Part shown: piece by piece, positions 24,887-37,900 of the stretch
Layout of the letters: the number at the start of each line of letters is the position of its first letter
How positions within the stretch are numbered: the stretch's first letter is position 1
From: Pseudisothecium myosuroides
Lineage: Eukaryota; Streptophyta; Bryopsida; Hypnales; Lembophyllaceae
Length of the DNA: 64,000 nucleotides
Assembly: GCA_951799445.1 (NCBI GenBank)
Contig: OX637295.1
Coordinates: forward strand, 14,570,001-14,634,000
Direction of reading: 5' to 3'
The notes under the pieces: model-generated
What the model saw: only the letters and a program-made list of their open reading frames with translations
Told to the model about the DNA's origin: nothing
The model's database searches: none
Made by a program: the position numbers and the translations under genes

Positions 24887-26168
24887 ATAGTTAGAAGAAC
24901 AAATCTCAGCTTTTCAAACTTGTAATACTTCCTTGTAGACAACATATTTGGTTGCAAATCAAAATTCACCATCTGAGCAATTTGTGAGTGGTACTAAGCA
25001 CTTCAAATTTTTCTTCTCACTTACTTTAGACATGGCTACATGCAATTAACCATGTGGAAGACATGGTTTTTGAAGAAGAATACGAACAAAGTTGAGTGAT
25101 TGACCTTGAACCTTGTTTATTGTCATAACAAATGCTGGAGCTCTGCGGAGATCAATGATATCCTCAGAATCAAAACTCACCTTCCTTTGTGGTCTCAAAT
25201 GAGCAATTTTAGCATCAATCACACATCCTCAAATGCCACGACAAATTAATCAAGTTCCATTATATAGCCTTTCACTAGAATTTAGATTTCTCAAGAAAAT
25301 GATTGGTAGTCCAACTTTGAGAATCAGCTTGTGAGGTGGTAGTCCTCCAAGTGTCAATGAACTCAAAAATTCCACTGATATAAAGATGCATTAGGGCCAT
25401 TGAATATGCTGAAAAGTGCTCAACATGAACCCCTGGTAATAATGCATATGTAAAGGTATTGACTATTGATCCATCACCTTGTTTATAGGGGTTAATATTG
25501 CACGCTCCATCATATACTTAGCATTGTTGGAGTTGTTCAAAAAATCTAGATACACTTCACAAAATAACCTTTTGATAATTGCGTGCATGCATTTGTTTGT
25601 TGGTATACAAATTGACATTGGAAGTGCAATAGCATCTATTTGTAGGCAACATGGATCACTAGTTAAATTGAATCCAAGCTTATAGAAGTATGCTCTTATT
25701 GAACCCTCTTCTTCAAACTATCCCTACATAAGGCTCTAAAATGGATACTTGATGGTCAATGAATGGACTATTCATAATGTGAGCGTAATAAGATTTGTTA
25801 GATATTGGTTCATACTTCTCTAGTGGATGGAATAAGAGCTGAGGTGGATCTGTTTCTACTTAAGTGGATAGGAAATTTTTTAACCCCTAAAGGCCCAAGG
25901 CCTTTTTTCTGCCAAAAAACACTCAAAACTGCCATTTCTATAGCAAGGAGTAAAAAAATTTGAAAAATGTTTTTTTTGCACATCTAAACGTAGGATCTTA
26001 CACCTAACTAGTATGAGAATGTATGTAAAAAATTTCAAAATTTTTGACCGCTCAGAATGCAAGATATCTGCATTAGAAGGGATTTGGGGCCAAGAAAGGG
26101 CCGTTTCAGGCCCGTTCCCCAATCTGTCCCCATGCTGTGAATAGTGGTATGGGCTGTCCGAAAAATAT

Positions 26169-26170
<2 letters not shown>

Positions 26171-26219
<49 letters not shown>
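26171..26219 (+). repeat. Poly(A) tract
   Basis: About 49 consecutive A. It may be a slippage product and its length may be unreliable in assembly. Confidence 0.95.
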
Positions 26220-26221
<2 letters not shown>

Positions 26222-26237
26222 ACCAAATTTCATTTTA

Positions 26238-26375
<138 letters not shown>

Positions 26376-28613
26376 TTATTTTTATTTATTTATTTATTTT
26401 TTTTAAATTTTAAAATCTGATGTGGCCGAGTCCCGACCACGTCACCCTGCTGCGGTGGCGCAGTTTCAGCAGTCAGGAACTATTCAACACTTGTGGAGAA
26501 CTCATGGGAACCCGCAGCCCTTTAGAGGGCCCAAATTCTCTCTAATGGCGTTCAAAGTGGAAAAAACAAGTATTTCAGCACATTGCGGGACTAGATTTTT
26601 TGACTTTAAACATTTTTAACTTAAAATTTTTGCACTACAAAGTTTTGAGCTTTAAATCTTTATAGTGGAGAATTGAGTTGAGAGTCTAGGGGGAAAAAAA
26701 ATATTCAAAAAAATTTAATTATCATTCCTAAAAAATTTATTAAGTAGAAGTAGGTACGAGATAGAAGGAATCTAAAATATTCATATATTTTAGATGGAAT
26801 TAAAATACACTAATCCCAATGGTGAGATTGTTCTAGCAAGTAAACTAAAAAATGAGAATTTGTTTGTTTTGAAAAATTGCAAAAATAGCGTTTAGAAATG
26901 AATCCTACAAGTTATTTTTTTCAAGAAGATGCTCTAACTGCCCGAAAAACAAGAATGTCCATAACTTTCTCATAACAAATCCAAATGAAATGAATCAAAG
27001 ATTTACAAATAGACAAAAATATAATCTACAAGAAAAAAAATATTAAAAAAAAATCAAATTTTTGCTAATTTTTTTTTTGCTGCCCAGACTGCCCAGTTAC
27101 CAAAAAAAATAACATATTTGGCCATAACTTTTGACTCCTATTTCCAAATGTCTTGAAATTTAGTGCATATGAAAGATATTTTTTGCGCCCACCTTCTATT
27201 AAAATTTCAGCTTAAAATATGGAAATCTCTAGTCACATGTACCTGCCCAAAATTTCTATACAACCAAAAAACGCATGCTGGTCCTTTAGGGGTTAAATGA
27301 GAATTGGCGGCCCAACTATCTTTTTAGGGATTCCAAAAAATTTGAAATAATGATTGACTTAACCATCCATTTAAGTTTTAGTAAGGGTTTCATTTTGGAA
27401 CCTTCTCTATTACTTTCTACATGCCACAGTGCTTGTTTTTGATATAGCCATATCTTTTTACTAACTAAGCATGTGTAGGTTTTGCAAGGGCTATAATAAG
27501 AAATAGGTCCCACTATGGCATAATTCTTTGGAAATTCATAAGTAATTTATAAATGCTCCAAAAATTATGAAACCACTTGTATTAGATTTTGCATCAATTT
27601 GTCTTCAAGTGAAAAATAAAGAAAAATACTTCTGCGCATCTAAAATCCATCAAAAAGGCTGACCAATCCTTAAAAGGTTGCTCTATGAGCACACTACCTT
27701 AGATACAATTCAAAAGTCAAATACTTGTCCAAATTATAAATGCACATTTATTCTATTTTTTAAATGATAATATATAATAATAGTGCAATAATCAACTTAG
27801 TAACTAATTTGTGACAATTTCTATTATCATGGTGTAACTTAATCTAATGGATATACAAACTTGCTTTCTTAGAAAACCACTTTTTGTTGGATACTTCCAT
27901 ACTCTCATTTAAATAATGAGCCAAAGTAACATGAATTTAGTAACTATGGTACTAACCTGGATAGTGGTTATGGAGGAGGTAATTGTCCTTCGCCCAATTC
28001 CAATAAATACTTTAAAAACAATTCTTGCTCATTTGCATCACGTCCTTCAAAAATAAGTTGTGCAATTTGCATGTTGATTGTCAATTGCTGTGTTGCCACA
28101 TAGTGGATCACGATATTTTTTGTCTTTAGTAATGAATTATTTTCAATTGTAAGTAATTCACAAAAAGTACAGGCAGTTCTTTTGAAGTGATAGTAATGCC
28201 GATACAATATCTCTTCTTCCACCTCGCTCCACCATTGGAAGTACTTAGCTGAAGTCTCCACCAAAACAAAAAATTTACCACTAAATAAGACATGGTCAAG
28301 TATTGGATTCATTGCACCCATAATATCACTACAGGCTCTGTCTATACATATTTGTGCATCACTGGTGCTTCATCCCACACCATAAGCAAAGCTTTACCGA
28401 TGAGTTTTTCATGGTGAGATTAGAGTTGAAGGGAAGATGATGAATTCTCATGTATAGTATTAGGAAATTTAAAATGATTATGAGCAGTCCTTCCTTTTGA
28501 AAGTAAAGTAGCAACAATTCCTGATGATGCAAGTGTCAATAATCCTTCCTCTACTTCCTAGTCTGTGCAAGAAGTGTGTTGTATAAAAAGTTTTTTCTGG
28601 TACCTCCAAGATC

Positions 28614-28832
28614 CACTATAAGAACCCCGCATTTTAGATTACGATCCCCAATTTTTTTTAAACGGATTTTAAGTGATGTCAATGTTGATATTCCACTGTT
28701 TTTATGTCAACAAGAACATCCAATGTAACATAAATGTTGACATAAAAACATTGGATTGTCAACATTGACATCATGTAAAATCTGTTTAAAAAAATGGGGG
28801 CTTGTTACCTAAAGCGTGGGTTTCTTATAGTG
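28614..28832. mobile_element. CACTA MITE in the Helitron Walker A region
   Basis: CACTATAAGAACCC at the left, GGGTTTCTTATAGTG at the right, with long inner arms (GTCAATGTTGATA and its reverse; TAAACGGATTTTA and its reverse). It lies just before the GGTRKN motif of the helicase. The coding frame reads up to the insert (FIYG) and on from it (LGGT) with one extra codon, as expected from a 3-bp duplication. The flanks read ATC and ACC, so one copy has changed. Confidence 0.8.
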
Positions 28833-30289
28833 ACCATAGATAAAAAAAACAATTCCATGAGAGTCCAACGACTTTGTCCCTTGGCAACTCATAATAATAT
28901 CAAATATATTTCTTTTATCACTATTCATTAATGTGAGATTACAATCACAAATACCTTCTTGGACTTCAAGGTTGGAGAGTGTCTCATTGTGTTTCTAAAA
29001 ACCAACCTAGTGATTCAAATCATGTTACTATCATGAAGAGTTGGAGCTAATGGCATTCCACAAAAGTCCCTCAAGCATTTTGAATATTTCTACAAGAATT
29101 GGTTTAGGTTAATTTTATAAAAAAAAATTCAAATTTAATATAACAATTGAAACTACCAAAATTATAATAAATCTTGAATATTAACATTCATTATTTTTTT
29201 AATTTTCTTTGTATAAATGTGTTTATATATAAGAAAAGTTGTTGGAGGAGCATTACTTGAAATTGAATAACTTTCATAGGTATAGTTTCAATTTCAAGTA
29301 ATGCTTCATCTAACAATAAAGTTGTTGGAGGAGCATTTGGATCTTGGACTGCCATACAATGTTGCAAGCTCATCTCGGTGATAATTTCAAAGGATCTCTA
29401 CGTTAGCGTGATTGCAAAAGACCAATATTCTTACAAAAAATTGACATAGTAGGTTTGCTGAGGTAGTCATTGTGATGACTTCTTGTAAACATAAGTCCCA
29501 TTCTTCATCATTTTCTAAAGGTCCTTGAGCTAAACATGCAACTTTGAACAAAGAATGGATTATCCTCTCAAATATTTGTAAATCCTCAAATGAGCAGGCT
29601 CCTTTTATTGAATGGAGCAAAATTCTCAAACACAATTTTTCTAACTCTATAAGAGGAACAAAAGACATACGACCAATTGTTGATAACTTCAAATTTCTTT
29701 TCTGAAGATGCCATTTGTTACCTCTCCAATCAATTTAATGCTCCGGGATATTCACATAAAGATGCATTTTTGCATTTGGATCAAACTTGTTGAGCAAAAA
29801 TTAAGCTTCTAATATTGAAGTAGAAGCTCCCTCAAGTTGTCGCTGTTTTTAAAAACCACTAAATGTTGGTTTGGTAGATGAATTGCCAAACATGAATTGC
29901 AAGGGAATGGTCATGCATGTTTCCTCCAAAAAGTTGAAATGAAACTTCACTTGATGAAACATATTGAGATTCCAAAAACTCTTGAATTTCATTGCCTTAT
30001 ATTTGTAGCAATGTCTCTCCATGTTCTTCAACTGGTTGAAATTGTGCCAATGCCAAGTGATGATCTCTACTTTATTTCACAAATTAGTTGAGTTTTCAAA
30101 TCTACAAAAACAACATCATTGTCATATGAAATTTACAAAATATAGCATAATTATTATTTATTCTAATTAATACATTAGTAAAATCCATGATTAAGGATTA
30201 TAAGAGAGAACATCAATGTATTTAATTTCATTGACAATCTTTAGGTCCAAATTCATTTATCCGATATTTTGTGTATATTGGAAATTTTT

Positions 30290-30860
30290 TTCTTTTTGTT
30301 GTGATGGATATAGTTTCTAATTGATGCACTACGACTAAAAAATAATAAAAAGTCACAATTATTTTGGAGCAATTTTTATCTACCCTTTTACCTAAGTTTG
30401 GTCCTTTAATATAGTCACTATTATACACCAAGAAAGGCTATAAATTCTTAGGAGCAACCAAAATTTGAGAGTTGAAGAGGTTTTTGAGGTAAATATTTGT
30501 TTAAAAGTTTAAAATCGTTCAAATTATCAACAATTTATGAAAAAATTGAAAACTAAAATAGAGACTGTTTTATAATTTATTAGAATGATTCTAGTAATGA
30601 CCTTAGATTGGAATTGAATTAATGATGAACATTTTTTAAATAATATTGACAAATATAATTTCCAATTCATGCGCCACAACTTAAGTGTCATATTAAAGCC
30701 ATGACTATTTTGGAGCCATTAATTAGGGTAAACAATGAGAGTCGAAGAGTTTTTTGAAATACAAAATTATCTTTAAAATTATTAAAAGTTAAAAGTTTAT
30801 TCACAAATTACAAATTATTCATAAATTATTTACAAATTTGAAAACTACAATGTGTTCATG
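30290..30860. repeat. Diverged tandem duplication, about 350-bp spacing
   Basis: TATAGTTTCTAATTGATGCA ... TTTTGGAGCAATTTTTATC (from about 30308) recurs as TATAATTTCCAATTCATGCG ... TTTTGGAGCCATTAATTAGG (from about 30654), and GAGAGTTGAAGAGGTTTTTG recurs as GAGAGTCGAAGAGTTTTTTG. No coding. Confidence 0.6.
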
Positions 30861-31469
30861 AGCATAAAGTTTTTTTGCCATGGATTATGATTTTTAAATT
30901 GTGGCCTCTATTTTTGGGGCGCCCTTTGGAGGTTGAAGTTTCTTTTACTAAAGTAGCTTAGGAAGGAGTAGTTGTTTTAAGTGGGGTGCTCAAAGAAATC
31001 TTGCTCGTATAAAGCCGCTCATTGCAATCATGGGCATAAATGACCTCCTCTAATAACTTCTAAAGAAGTATAGTAGACAGGAGAAGTCAAATCTTAGAAG
31101 AAGGTTTGCCAGTACATCCGCCCATTATCTTTGGTGACACCTAGAAACTTGTGTGTGTGCTTGAAACCTTGAAGTGACTTTTCAAAATTATCTATGTAAC
31201 CTCTTAAGTAATCTAATAATCCCTAGGATTACTTTAGTGCCTCTAAAAGGTCTTAAAGTTCAAAATATATGATAGTAATAGTATTATAGGTAAGTTGAGG
31301 CAAATCTTGAATCTTGTCAATATAAGTTTGGAATACTCTTTTATTTTGTTTTTCAATCTATGAAGTCTACATCACTTTTATACTTTTGACTCTTATTATA
31401 TTCTATTGTTTTTCCAATATTTTTTTATATGTCTTAAATTGACAATATTCATTGCGCTCAACTTTCCAT

Positions 31470-31995
31470 TGTTGTCACGTTGGGCGAGTTAGGATCACCA
31501 GACGTCCTAGACGGGCAGATACATCGGACGGTTTAAACGAACCAAACAATTAATGTGACTACCTTAAAGTAATTACATCGAGCGGATTAGGGTCACTGGA
31601 TGTCCCGGTGGGCGGGCAAATCGGACGGTTTGGGCAGACGGTCCGTCTAATGTGACAACTATTAATTACTTTCTAATATACCAGAACACACTAGTAGAAA
31701 ACGCAGGAATTTTGACAGAATTCTGTTGATTTGGACGCGTTGTCTCGGTCGCTTTTCTGTCGATTTCAACAGAAATTTGTTAAAATTAATAGATTTCTGT
31801 TGAAATCGACAGAAAAGCGACTGAGACAACGCGTCCAAATCAACAGAATTCTATCAAAATTCCTGCGTTTTCTACTAGTGACATCTAATCTCTAGAGAGG
31901 TAGACAAATCAGACAGTTTGGATGGACGGTCCGTCTAATGTGACAACTATTACTTACTTTCTAGTATACCAAAACATCTAATCTCTGGAGCCATC
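31470..31995. repeat. GC-richer direct repeats with CGGACGGTTT core
   Basis: Three related units hold ATCGGACGGTTT / ATCAGACAGTTT. Two of them continue into GACGGTCCGTCTAATGTGAC and AACTATTAnTTACTTTCTA, then ATACCAnAACA. The second unit is split by a CACTA MITE; the third is not. Confidence 0.75.
31689..31880. mobile_element. CACTA MITE, near-perfect hairpin, with ACA duplication
   Basis: CACTAGTAGAAAACGCAGGA at the left and TCCTGCGTTTTCTACTAGTG at the right, with arms pairing almost to the centre. ACA stands on both sides (31686-31688 and 31881-31883). The neighbouring repeat unit at about 31965-31985 reads ACCAAAACATCTAATCTC with a single ACA and no insert, giving the empty site. Confidence 0.93.
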
Positions 31996-32575
31996 TGCCA
32001 TAGATCCTAAGAGACTGTTAGTTACCCAGTGCATTTGTTCGGGACTTGGAGTTGCAACGGACATTGCACTCAAAGGGTATCAAATAGATAACATGCTACT
32101 AAATAGATGGATGTCAAGGAAAAGAATCTCCAAGTTTCAGCAAAGAGGTCAAATGCGTTGAAGATGGAGTCGCCACGATCACCCAAAGTTTGAAAGAGGT
32201 GGATGCTTCTTTACTGTCAACAAGCATCTTCAAGTTTTAAGAGCGCTCATGGGTATTTGGTTGTTCAAGTTCATGTGCATCATTGTCGTGTCTGAGCGAT
32301 CTGGTGGGCCTGTCAGGTGGTGAAGGGACAAGATGGATCCTAAGAAGCAGTTACTGATCCAGTGCTTTATTGTCAGACTGCAGCGGCCAATGTATCTTTT
32401 GGATATCTTATGGACAAGCGGAACAAGTGGAAGGAGGCTACTAAGCGTATCGAGGAGCCAAGTTTCAACGGAGAGGTCAAAGATGTTGCAGACGGAGTCG
32501 CCGCGATGACACTAAGTTTGAAAGAGGTGGATGCCTCCTTATGAGTTGTCAACAAGCGTCTCAATGATATGGAGG
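31985..32575. repeat. Two direct copies of a roughly 240-bp segment
   Basis: ATCCTAAGAGACTGTTAGTTAC ... GAGTCGCCACGATC ... TTTGAAAGAGGTGGATGCTT (about 31997-32195) recurs as ATCCTAAGAAGCAGTTACTG ... GAGTCGCCGCGATG ... TTTGAAAGAGGTGGATGCCT (about 32336-32540). The second copy has a 60-codon open frame (32362-32544, ending KEVDASL) that may be a relic of coding sequence; no family recognised. Confidence 0.65.
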
Positions 32576-32724
32576 TGCTCACTTATACAGAGCAACGTAA
32601 AAATTAGAGTTGCATGCATAGTTGAGAATTAGAAATTAAGCATTGGAAAGCATGGCTTAGCTGAGCAGATTTTCTCTATGGCAAGACAAGAAAAGACCTC
32701 TTGCAACTGCTGTGGCACGAATAA

Positions 32725-32855
32725 CATTAGTAGAAAATAGTGTCCTATATGACTTGTCCGAAATGATTGTAGTAGTCATTTTACAGTCATTGTTGTCCGA
32801 AATGACTGCTACAATCATTTCGGACAAGTCATTTATAGCCTAATTTCTACTAGTG
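32725..32855. mobile_element. CACTA MITE with TAA duplication
   Basis: CATTAGTAGAAA (one base off CACTAGTAGAAA) at the left, TTTCTACTAGTG at the right, inner arms GACTTGTCCGAAATGATTGT and its reverse. TAA at 32722-32724 and 32856-32858 is the 3-bp duplication. Confidence 0.9.
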
Positions 32856-33317
32856 TAAGCCCCCCATTTTCATCATCTCTGTTTTACATATTTGTTTCTC
32901 AACATTGATGACAACTTGGGTCTGAAGGCCTATATTTTCTAAAGGGGGAGAGCGCATGCTATTGATTCTTACTTTTAATCTTAGTGATGCAGTTGCAGTG
33001 CATTTTTGCAACAGTCGAATTACATTAGAGGGATGTGATCCCACTCTTGTTGGTGAGGTCATATATGGTATTGCAATTTCTTTCACTTTGTATCTAGACA
33101 TGTTCGATGGACGACTTGATGTTGCCTAGTTTGTCATGTACAATTGCATCTCTTTTGCACCTTTCAAACAATGCCATATGGCACATGCTAAGTACTACCA
33201 AATTGCATATTATAACATTTGTTTTCTTGACCACTTAAATGGAGGTCACCAAAAAAGTTCTGAACCTCAATAGATATGATAGCAATACCAGAACCAACAG
33301 TCATGGGACAGTACGTC

Positions 33318-33937
33318 TTAACTCCTAAATGCCCGAGGCACCAAATTATGGAGTCAATAATACTTTGAAGTTAAATAAAACCTTATTAAATTGTTATTTT
33401 TAGTAGTTCATATATTTTGAAATATTCTTTTTGAAGTCTAGTTTTTAGCATCAAAAATACAATTTTTGAAAATAAATGATTATGATTTTTCTATTCAATA
33501 TTTTGTGCAAAGGTGTCCATTTCAAATCTTGATTTTTTAGTATTGAGGGCTCTTGGAAATGAGCCTCGAATACATTCAAAATTTATTTAAAAAAAATGTA
33601 GAGTAGATTTTGAGAAGAAGTAAATTGATTGGAGTTAGGCATATTATGCCCTTTAACCTCATATTTTTTAAATGACCAATTTTTAGTTTTGACATGTGAA
33701 AAGAAGATCGAAAGACTTCAAATCACTTTTACAATTTTGACACCCTCACGATCAAACATTATAATCTTTCAATTTGTAAGTGATATAGTTGTGTTTTCTT
33801 TTCCTATGTGACCTTTAATATGTCTAATTTGAATTTGTATGGTTATAATTCAAAAAAATTGATAAAACTTATCATATTGTTCAATTTAGAGCAAATTCCA
33901 AGAATCTCAAAAAACACCTTGGGCTTTTACAGGTTAA
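33318..33937. mobile_element. TTAA-family MITE, old copy
   Basis: Left TTAACTCCTAAATGCCCGAG, right CTTGGGCTTTTACAGGTTAA. The ends fit the family with several changes. A 60-codon open frame inside has no motif. Confidence 0.5.
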
Positions 33938-34690
33938 TACTCTCATTATAACTTATAGGCCCCACAATACAAGTCATCAGTCACCGTTTCATCAATATCC
34001 TTCTGACCAACCCTCAAATGGCTGCAAGAATGAAACTAATTCTAACATCAGACCTAATTTCGATATACTCCGTATGTACAATCCTTGATCATAATTAATT
34101 TTGAGCGATTGGAGCTTACCAGAGAGCTTATCGAATGGAAATATTTCATCCTAGTCAGTCCAAGGAACGATTTGCATTCGTAATTATGATTGAATTATGT
34201 ATGTCTGGTGCAGAATCACGGCCATACGTCTGATTAGAACTTCAAATTTATGTTATGTTACTTTGTGCAACACCACAGCAAGCGACGTTGCAAAGCCATA
34301 ATTTGAGGAGTTGCTGAGCCTCATGGATCGTGCATGAAGGCTCTGTGAACTATTGACAAATCTGCCCATGCTTTTCCAAATTTTCATGTATTAGCCAAAA
34401 CGTGCCTGGTCCGCTTACTATAAACCGTACAAATTTCAATGTTTTATTTCAAGAGAAAGTGGCTGTGGTCCATGGGCAATGGAATGCACAGTTCCTGAGA
34501 AATGGGAGTACGGGAAGTGCACTGCTCTACATGTCAGCAGCAGAATACACGGTGAAAGATAAAAGGCGTGCACAGTCTATCCGTCTTCCACTATGGAACC
34601 CCGAAACCACTGTGCATATGTGAGCGGACACAAAGTTGACAGAACTGAACATAACAACCGAAACAAAAGATGCTCGGGTGTTTAAATGGA
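33938..34690. other. Intergenic stretch 3' of DMC1
   Basis: A 73-codon open frame on the plus strand (34402-34623) has no recognisable motif and is probably incidental. Confidence 0.4.
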
Positions 34691-34755
34691 TTTTCGTTGA
34701 TTTAGACAGAATTCTGTCAATTCTCTGTCGAAAAGGACACCGTTTCCCTGTAGTG
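34690..34755. mobile_element. Truncated CACTA-type end
   Basis: Ends ...GTTTCCCTGTAGTG at 34755 and contains GACAGAATTCTGTC, a block also in the MITE at 31689. No left end found. Confidence 0.45.
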
Positions 34756-34842
34756 ATTAGAATAGTCGGATCAAAATTGGGTACACTTTGAGCTTCTACC
34801 TAAGGGGAGTTTTTGGAATATTGGTGATCCGACTATTCTAAT
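34756..34842. mobile_element. 87-bp hairpin MITE
   Basis: ATTAGAATAGTCGGATCA is answered by TGATCCGACTATTCTAAT, 18-bp perfect terminal repeats, about 70 bp from the DMC1 stop. Family not assigned. Confidence 0.75.
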
Positions 34843-34912
34843 TGATTAGCCTAACCTGCATGCGTGGTGATGAACAATTTGTACGTGTTAGCTCACGGCC
34901 TGAAATTTTTTC

Positions 34913-37900
34913 TCAGTCCTTGATATCTGCAATGCCTCCGCGAGTGATCTGAAAGGAGTGTGGCAAAGTTAAGGCTCAACTGTGGTAGAGGAGCTCTAAT
35001 AGAAAAAGCAAGCCAAGGCGTGAGAGGTAACGTCAGCGACAGCAACAAGAAATACGCTAATCCTCTTTTTCAGTTCATTTTGAGATTGTAAAATTAAAAG
35101 GGAAGAACTGAAATACAAGTTACAAACATCGTAAGGATATAGCTTCGTCATCTGGGAGACTGGGAGAATCGAATACTTTGCAGATTCGCTGTTCGGCCTT
35201 GCCCTTTCTAAGCATCAGCCGGATTGTCGAAGCATGGGCTATGACATGACCACCAGCTGGTTTCTTTGGGTCGGCAACAAAAGTGCCGCCTCCGGGATCA
35301 GCTATCACTGCACATCAGAGGCACAATCTTAGGTACATTGAACACGTCAGAGATTTCCGGCATTAATGATAAGTGCTTGATTGAAGATTACAGTATTGGA
35401 ACTTTGGAATTGGTAAGCTGGCACAGAAAGTCCAGAATGCTCATCTAACGGACAAATTAAACAGCTTAATTAGGACAGTCAGCTCAGCCATGCACAATTC
35501 GAGATTTAAGAATTTATTCGGTGAACATCCGGTAAAGTACTTCCAAAGTCGACCGAATTTATCCAGAAGTATCAAGTCTAGAACAATGAGTTGAATTGAA
35601 GACGCTACCGTGATTCGTCATAAAGACAGCAACATTGAACTCTTCGGCGATCTTGATCAGCTTTGAAAGCATTTGAGCCAATTTTTGCTGTCAACAGACC
35701 GGTAAAACCTCGGTTTAAAATCAGGCTTTTGACAATTAAAGCAATATATAAAATGAAATGTGTGCCATCATCCATAGAGTGCCTCCAAGCTCAACACGAG
35801 ATGCACGGATGAGATTGCAGAACGTCATTACAATTAACACGGGAATGAATCAGAATCTTGATTGAGAACCATGCAGGTTGTGTTCTGAAATGACATCAAT
35901 GAACTATAAGGGACATTCTAAAGCCTTCGAAAAACTAACGTCATTCAATTATAAATTTCTTTAAAATGGCGGAATTCCACGTATTTGGCACTTTTCACCG
36001 CGCGTGGCCTGAAAAGATTTCGCTACCATCGTAGTTCTTAGAGATTTGTGTAGATGAACGTCGCAAATTTGGCACTCATAACCGCGACAATTTAACGAAA
36101 TTGACGATGATTGCTGAAATTACCTGCCGATCGGCTAGTTCTCCCCGTCCAGTGAAGTCCACTCGAAAAAGCGCCATTATTGAATCTATAATCTGTTTCA
36201 CCCCAGCGAATTTCAGGTGAACCATGATTAGCAGAGGAAATGCTGTTATTCTAAGTTGCTCCTAAAAAGTAAATTACCATGAGCTGCTAAAGGCAAGAAG
36301 AATTAAGATCCATTGTCAGGAATGTTTGTTTGTTTTACTTTGAAAAGTGACGGCGTCATTATAAACAAAGAAGAGGGAACGATTAGTCTTGCTCAAGCAA
36401 TCGGATCAAAGAACAGTAGAAGCAAAAGTAACTTTCCACTTCGGGTGGTGAAAGAATGGTTTTGCAAAACAGTCATGAACTTCATTAAATTCACAGCGCA
36501 AGATTACCACCAATCTAAAAGGTTCTTCTGCCATTTTGCTGGCCAATCCTCCGAGCAGATTGAACTGATGCTCGTGAGTATATGCACGCGCGTACACAAT
36601 CTGCCAAGACCGGTGCACATGACTCAAAATGGTTAGATAGACAGTACATAGAACAATGGAAGACAATGTGCGCTGAGATTTCGTATATCCGAAGACTTTT
36701 TAACAGCAAGTCTGCTTTAGCTGAAGGCAAAATTGGCTAGGCCAGCTACTCACATTGTCAAGAACGGCTGCGTAATCAAGCCCAAATCGTTCCGCAATTG
36801 GGCCGAGGCGATCAGGTCGGCTGTCTCAACATGCACGTTTTCAGTTATGAGCACTACTGCAATGGTTATATTCGCTAAAATGGCGTGCTTCAAAGCGCAA
36901 TAAAATTGTGACATTCCATTGAACAGAGATCTAACTGAAAACTAGGACTGGTACTGATTTGAGGTCTCAGACGTGTATGTGGAAAAGTTCCAAGTCCTTG
37001 AAATTTAATCATTCTAATAAAAATGAGGATTGTATTTCGTCCACACTCGCAGAACCACTTGGTTAGGAAAATGATACAGGGTCAACTGACTTCCCTGGCA
37101 GTCATTCAACTAGGAACGAAGTGCATGATCTACATTATCTTATGGAATTAGTGAAGAAGAGCAAAATTTTATGAACACACAAGAATTGGAAATAGTTCCA
37201 TACAATGTTCCTTCTGTGTCGATGTATGCAACTTTTCCATTTCCTCCTCCCATGCTCAACGGTAGCTATTGTCAGGAGAATATTTCGTCAGAAATGAAGA
37301 CGAGATGTGGTAGAAATTTCTGAAGACACTCGTTGATCTTTACAGTACAAGACTGATTGGTAAAACGATAGAAGTCTGTACCTGTGTTGAAACGCAAAGT
37401 GTGTGAGCAATCTGCGTCTTCCCGGTTCTGCACAGTTTACAGCTTACATCAATAAGTCATGTAAATATATGATTCTTGAATGATACACAACCACAGCTTC
37501 AAAAGATGAATAATCAGATGATTGCTCCCATGATTGAACCTGAACTCGCCGAACGCTTCGGTGATAGCCATTGTCTCCACACCACCTTTTCAAAGTCATG
37601 AGCAGACACTTGAAATTGTCAGAAATCAGCCGCTGCTCATACCGAAGTCAACTCTTCCAGTTCCTCCACATTTTCTACAGAATCTTTCATATCTACATCG
37701 CAATTTGTTCTACAGCAATGCCGAATTGGATATATCGAAAACGGTATCCTTTCGTACTCCATTTAAACAAATAGCAAACCTCCAAGCAGCAAATCGAGGG
37801 CTTGGCTTCCAGTTGTGATCCGTACGACTTGCTTCCGCTGCCATCAGACATGTTAGACGGGTTTACCAGATGTTTTTTTTTGGAGTTTGTCAACATAAGA

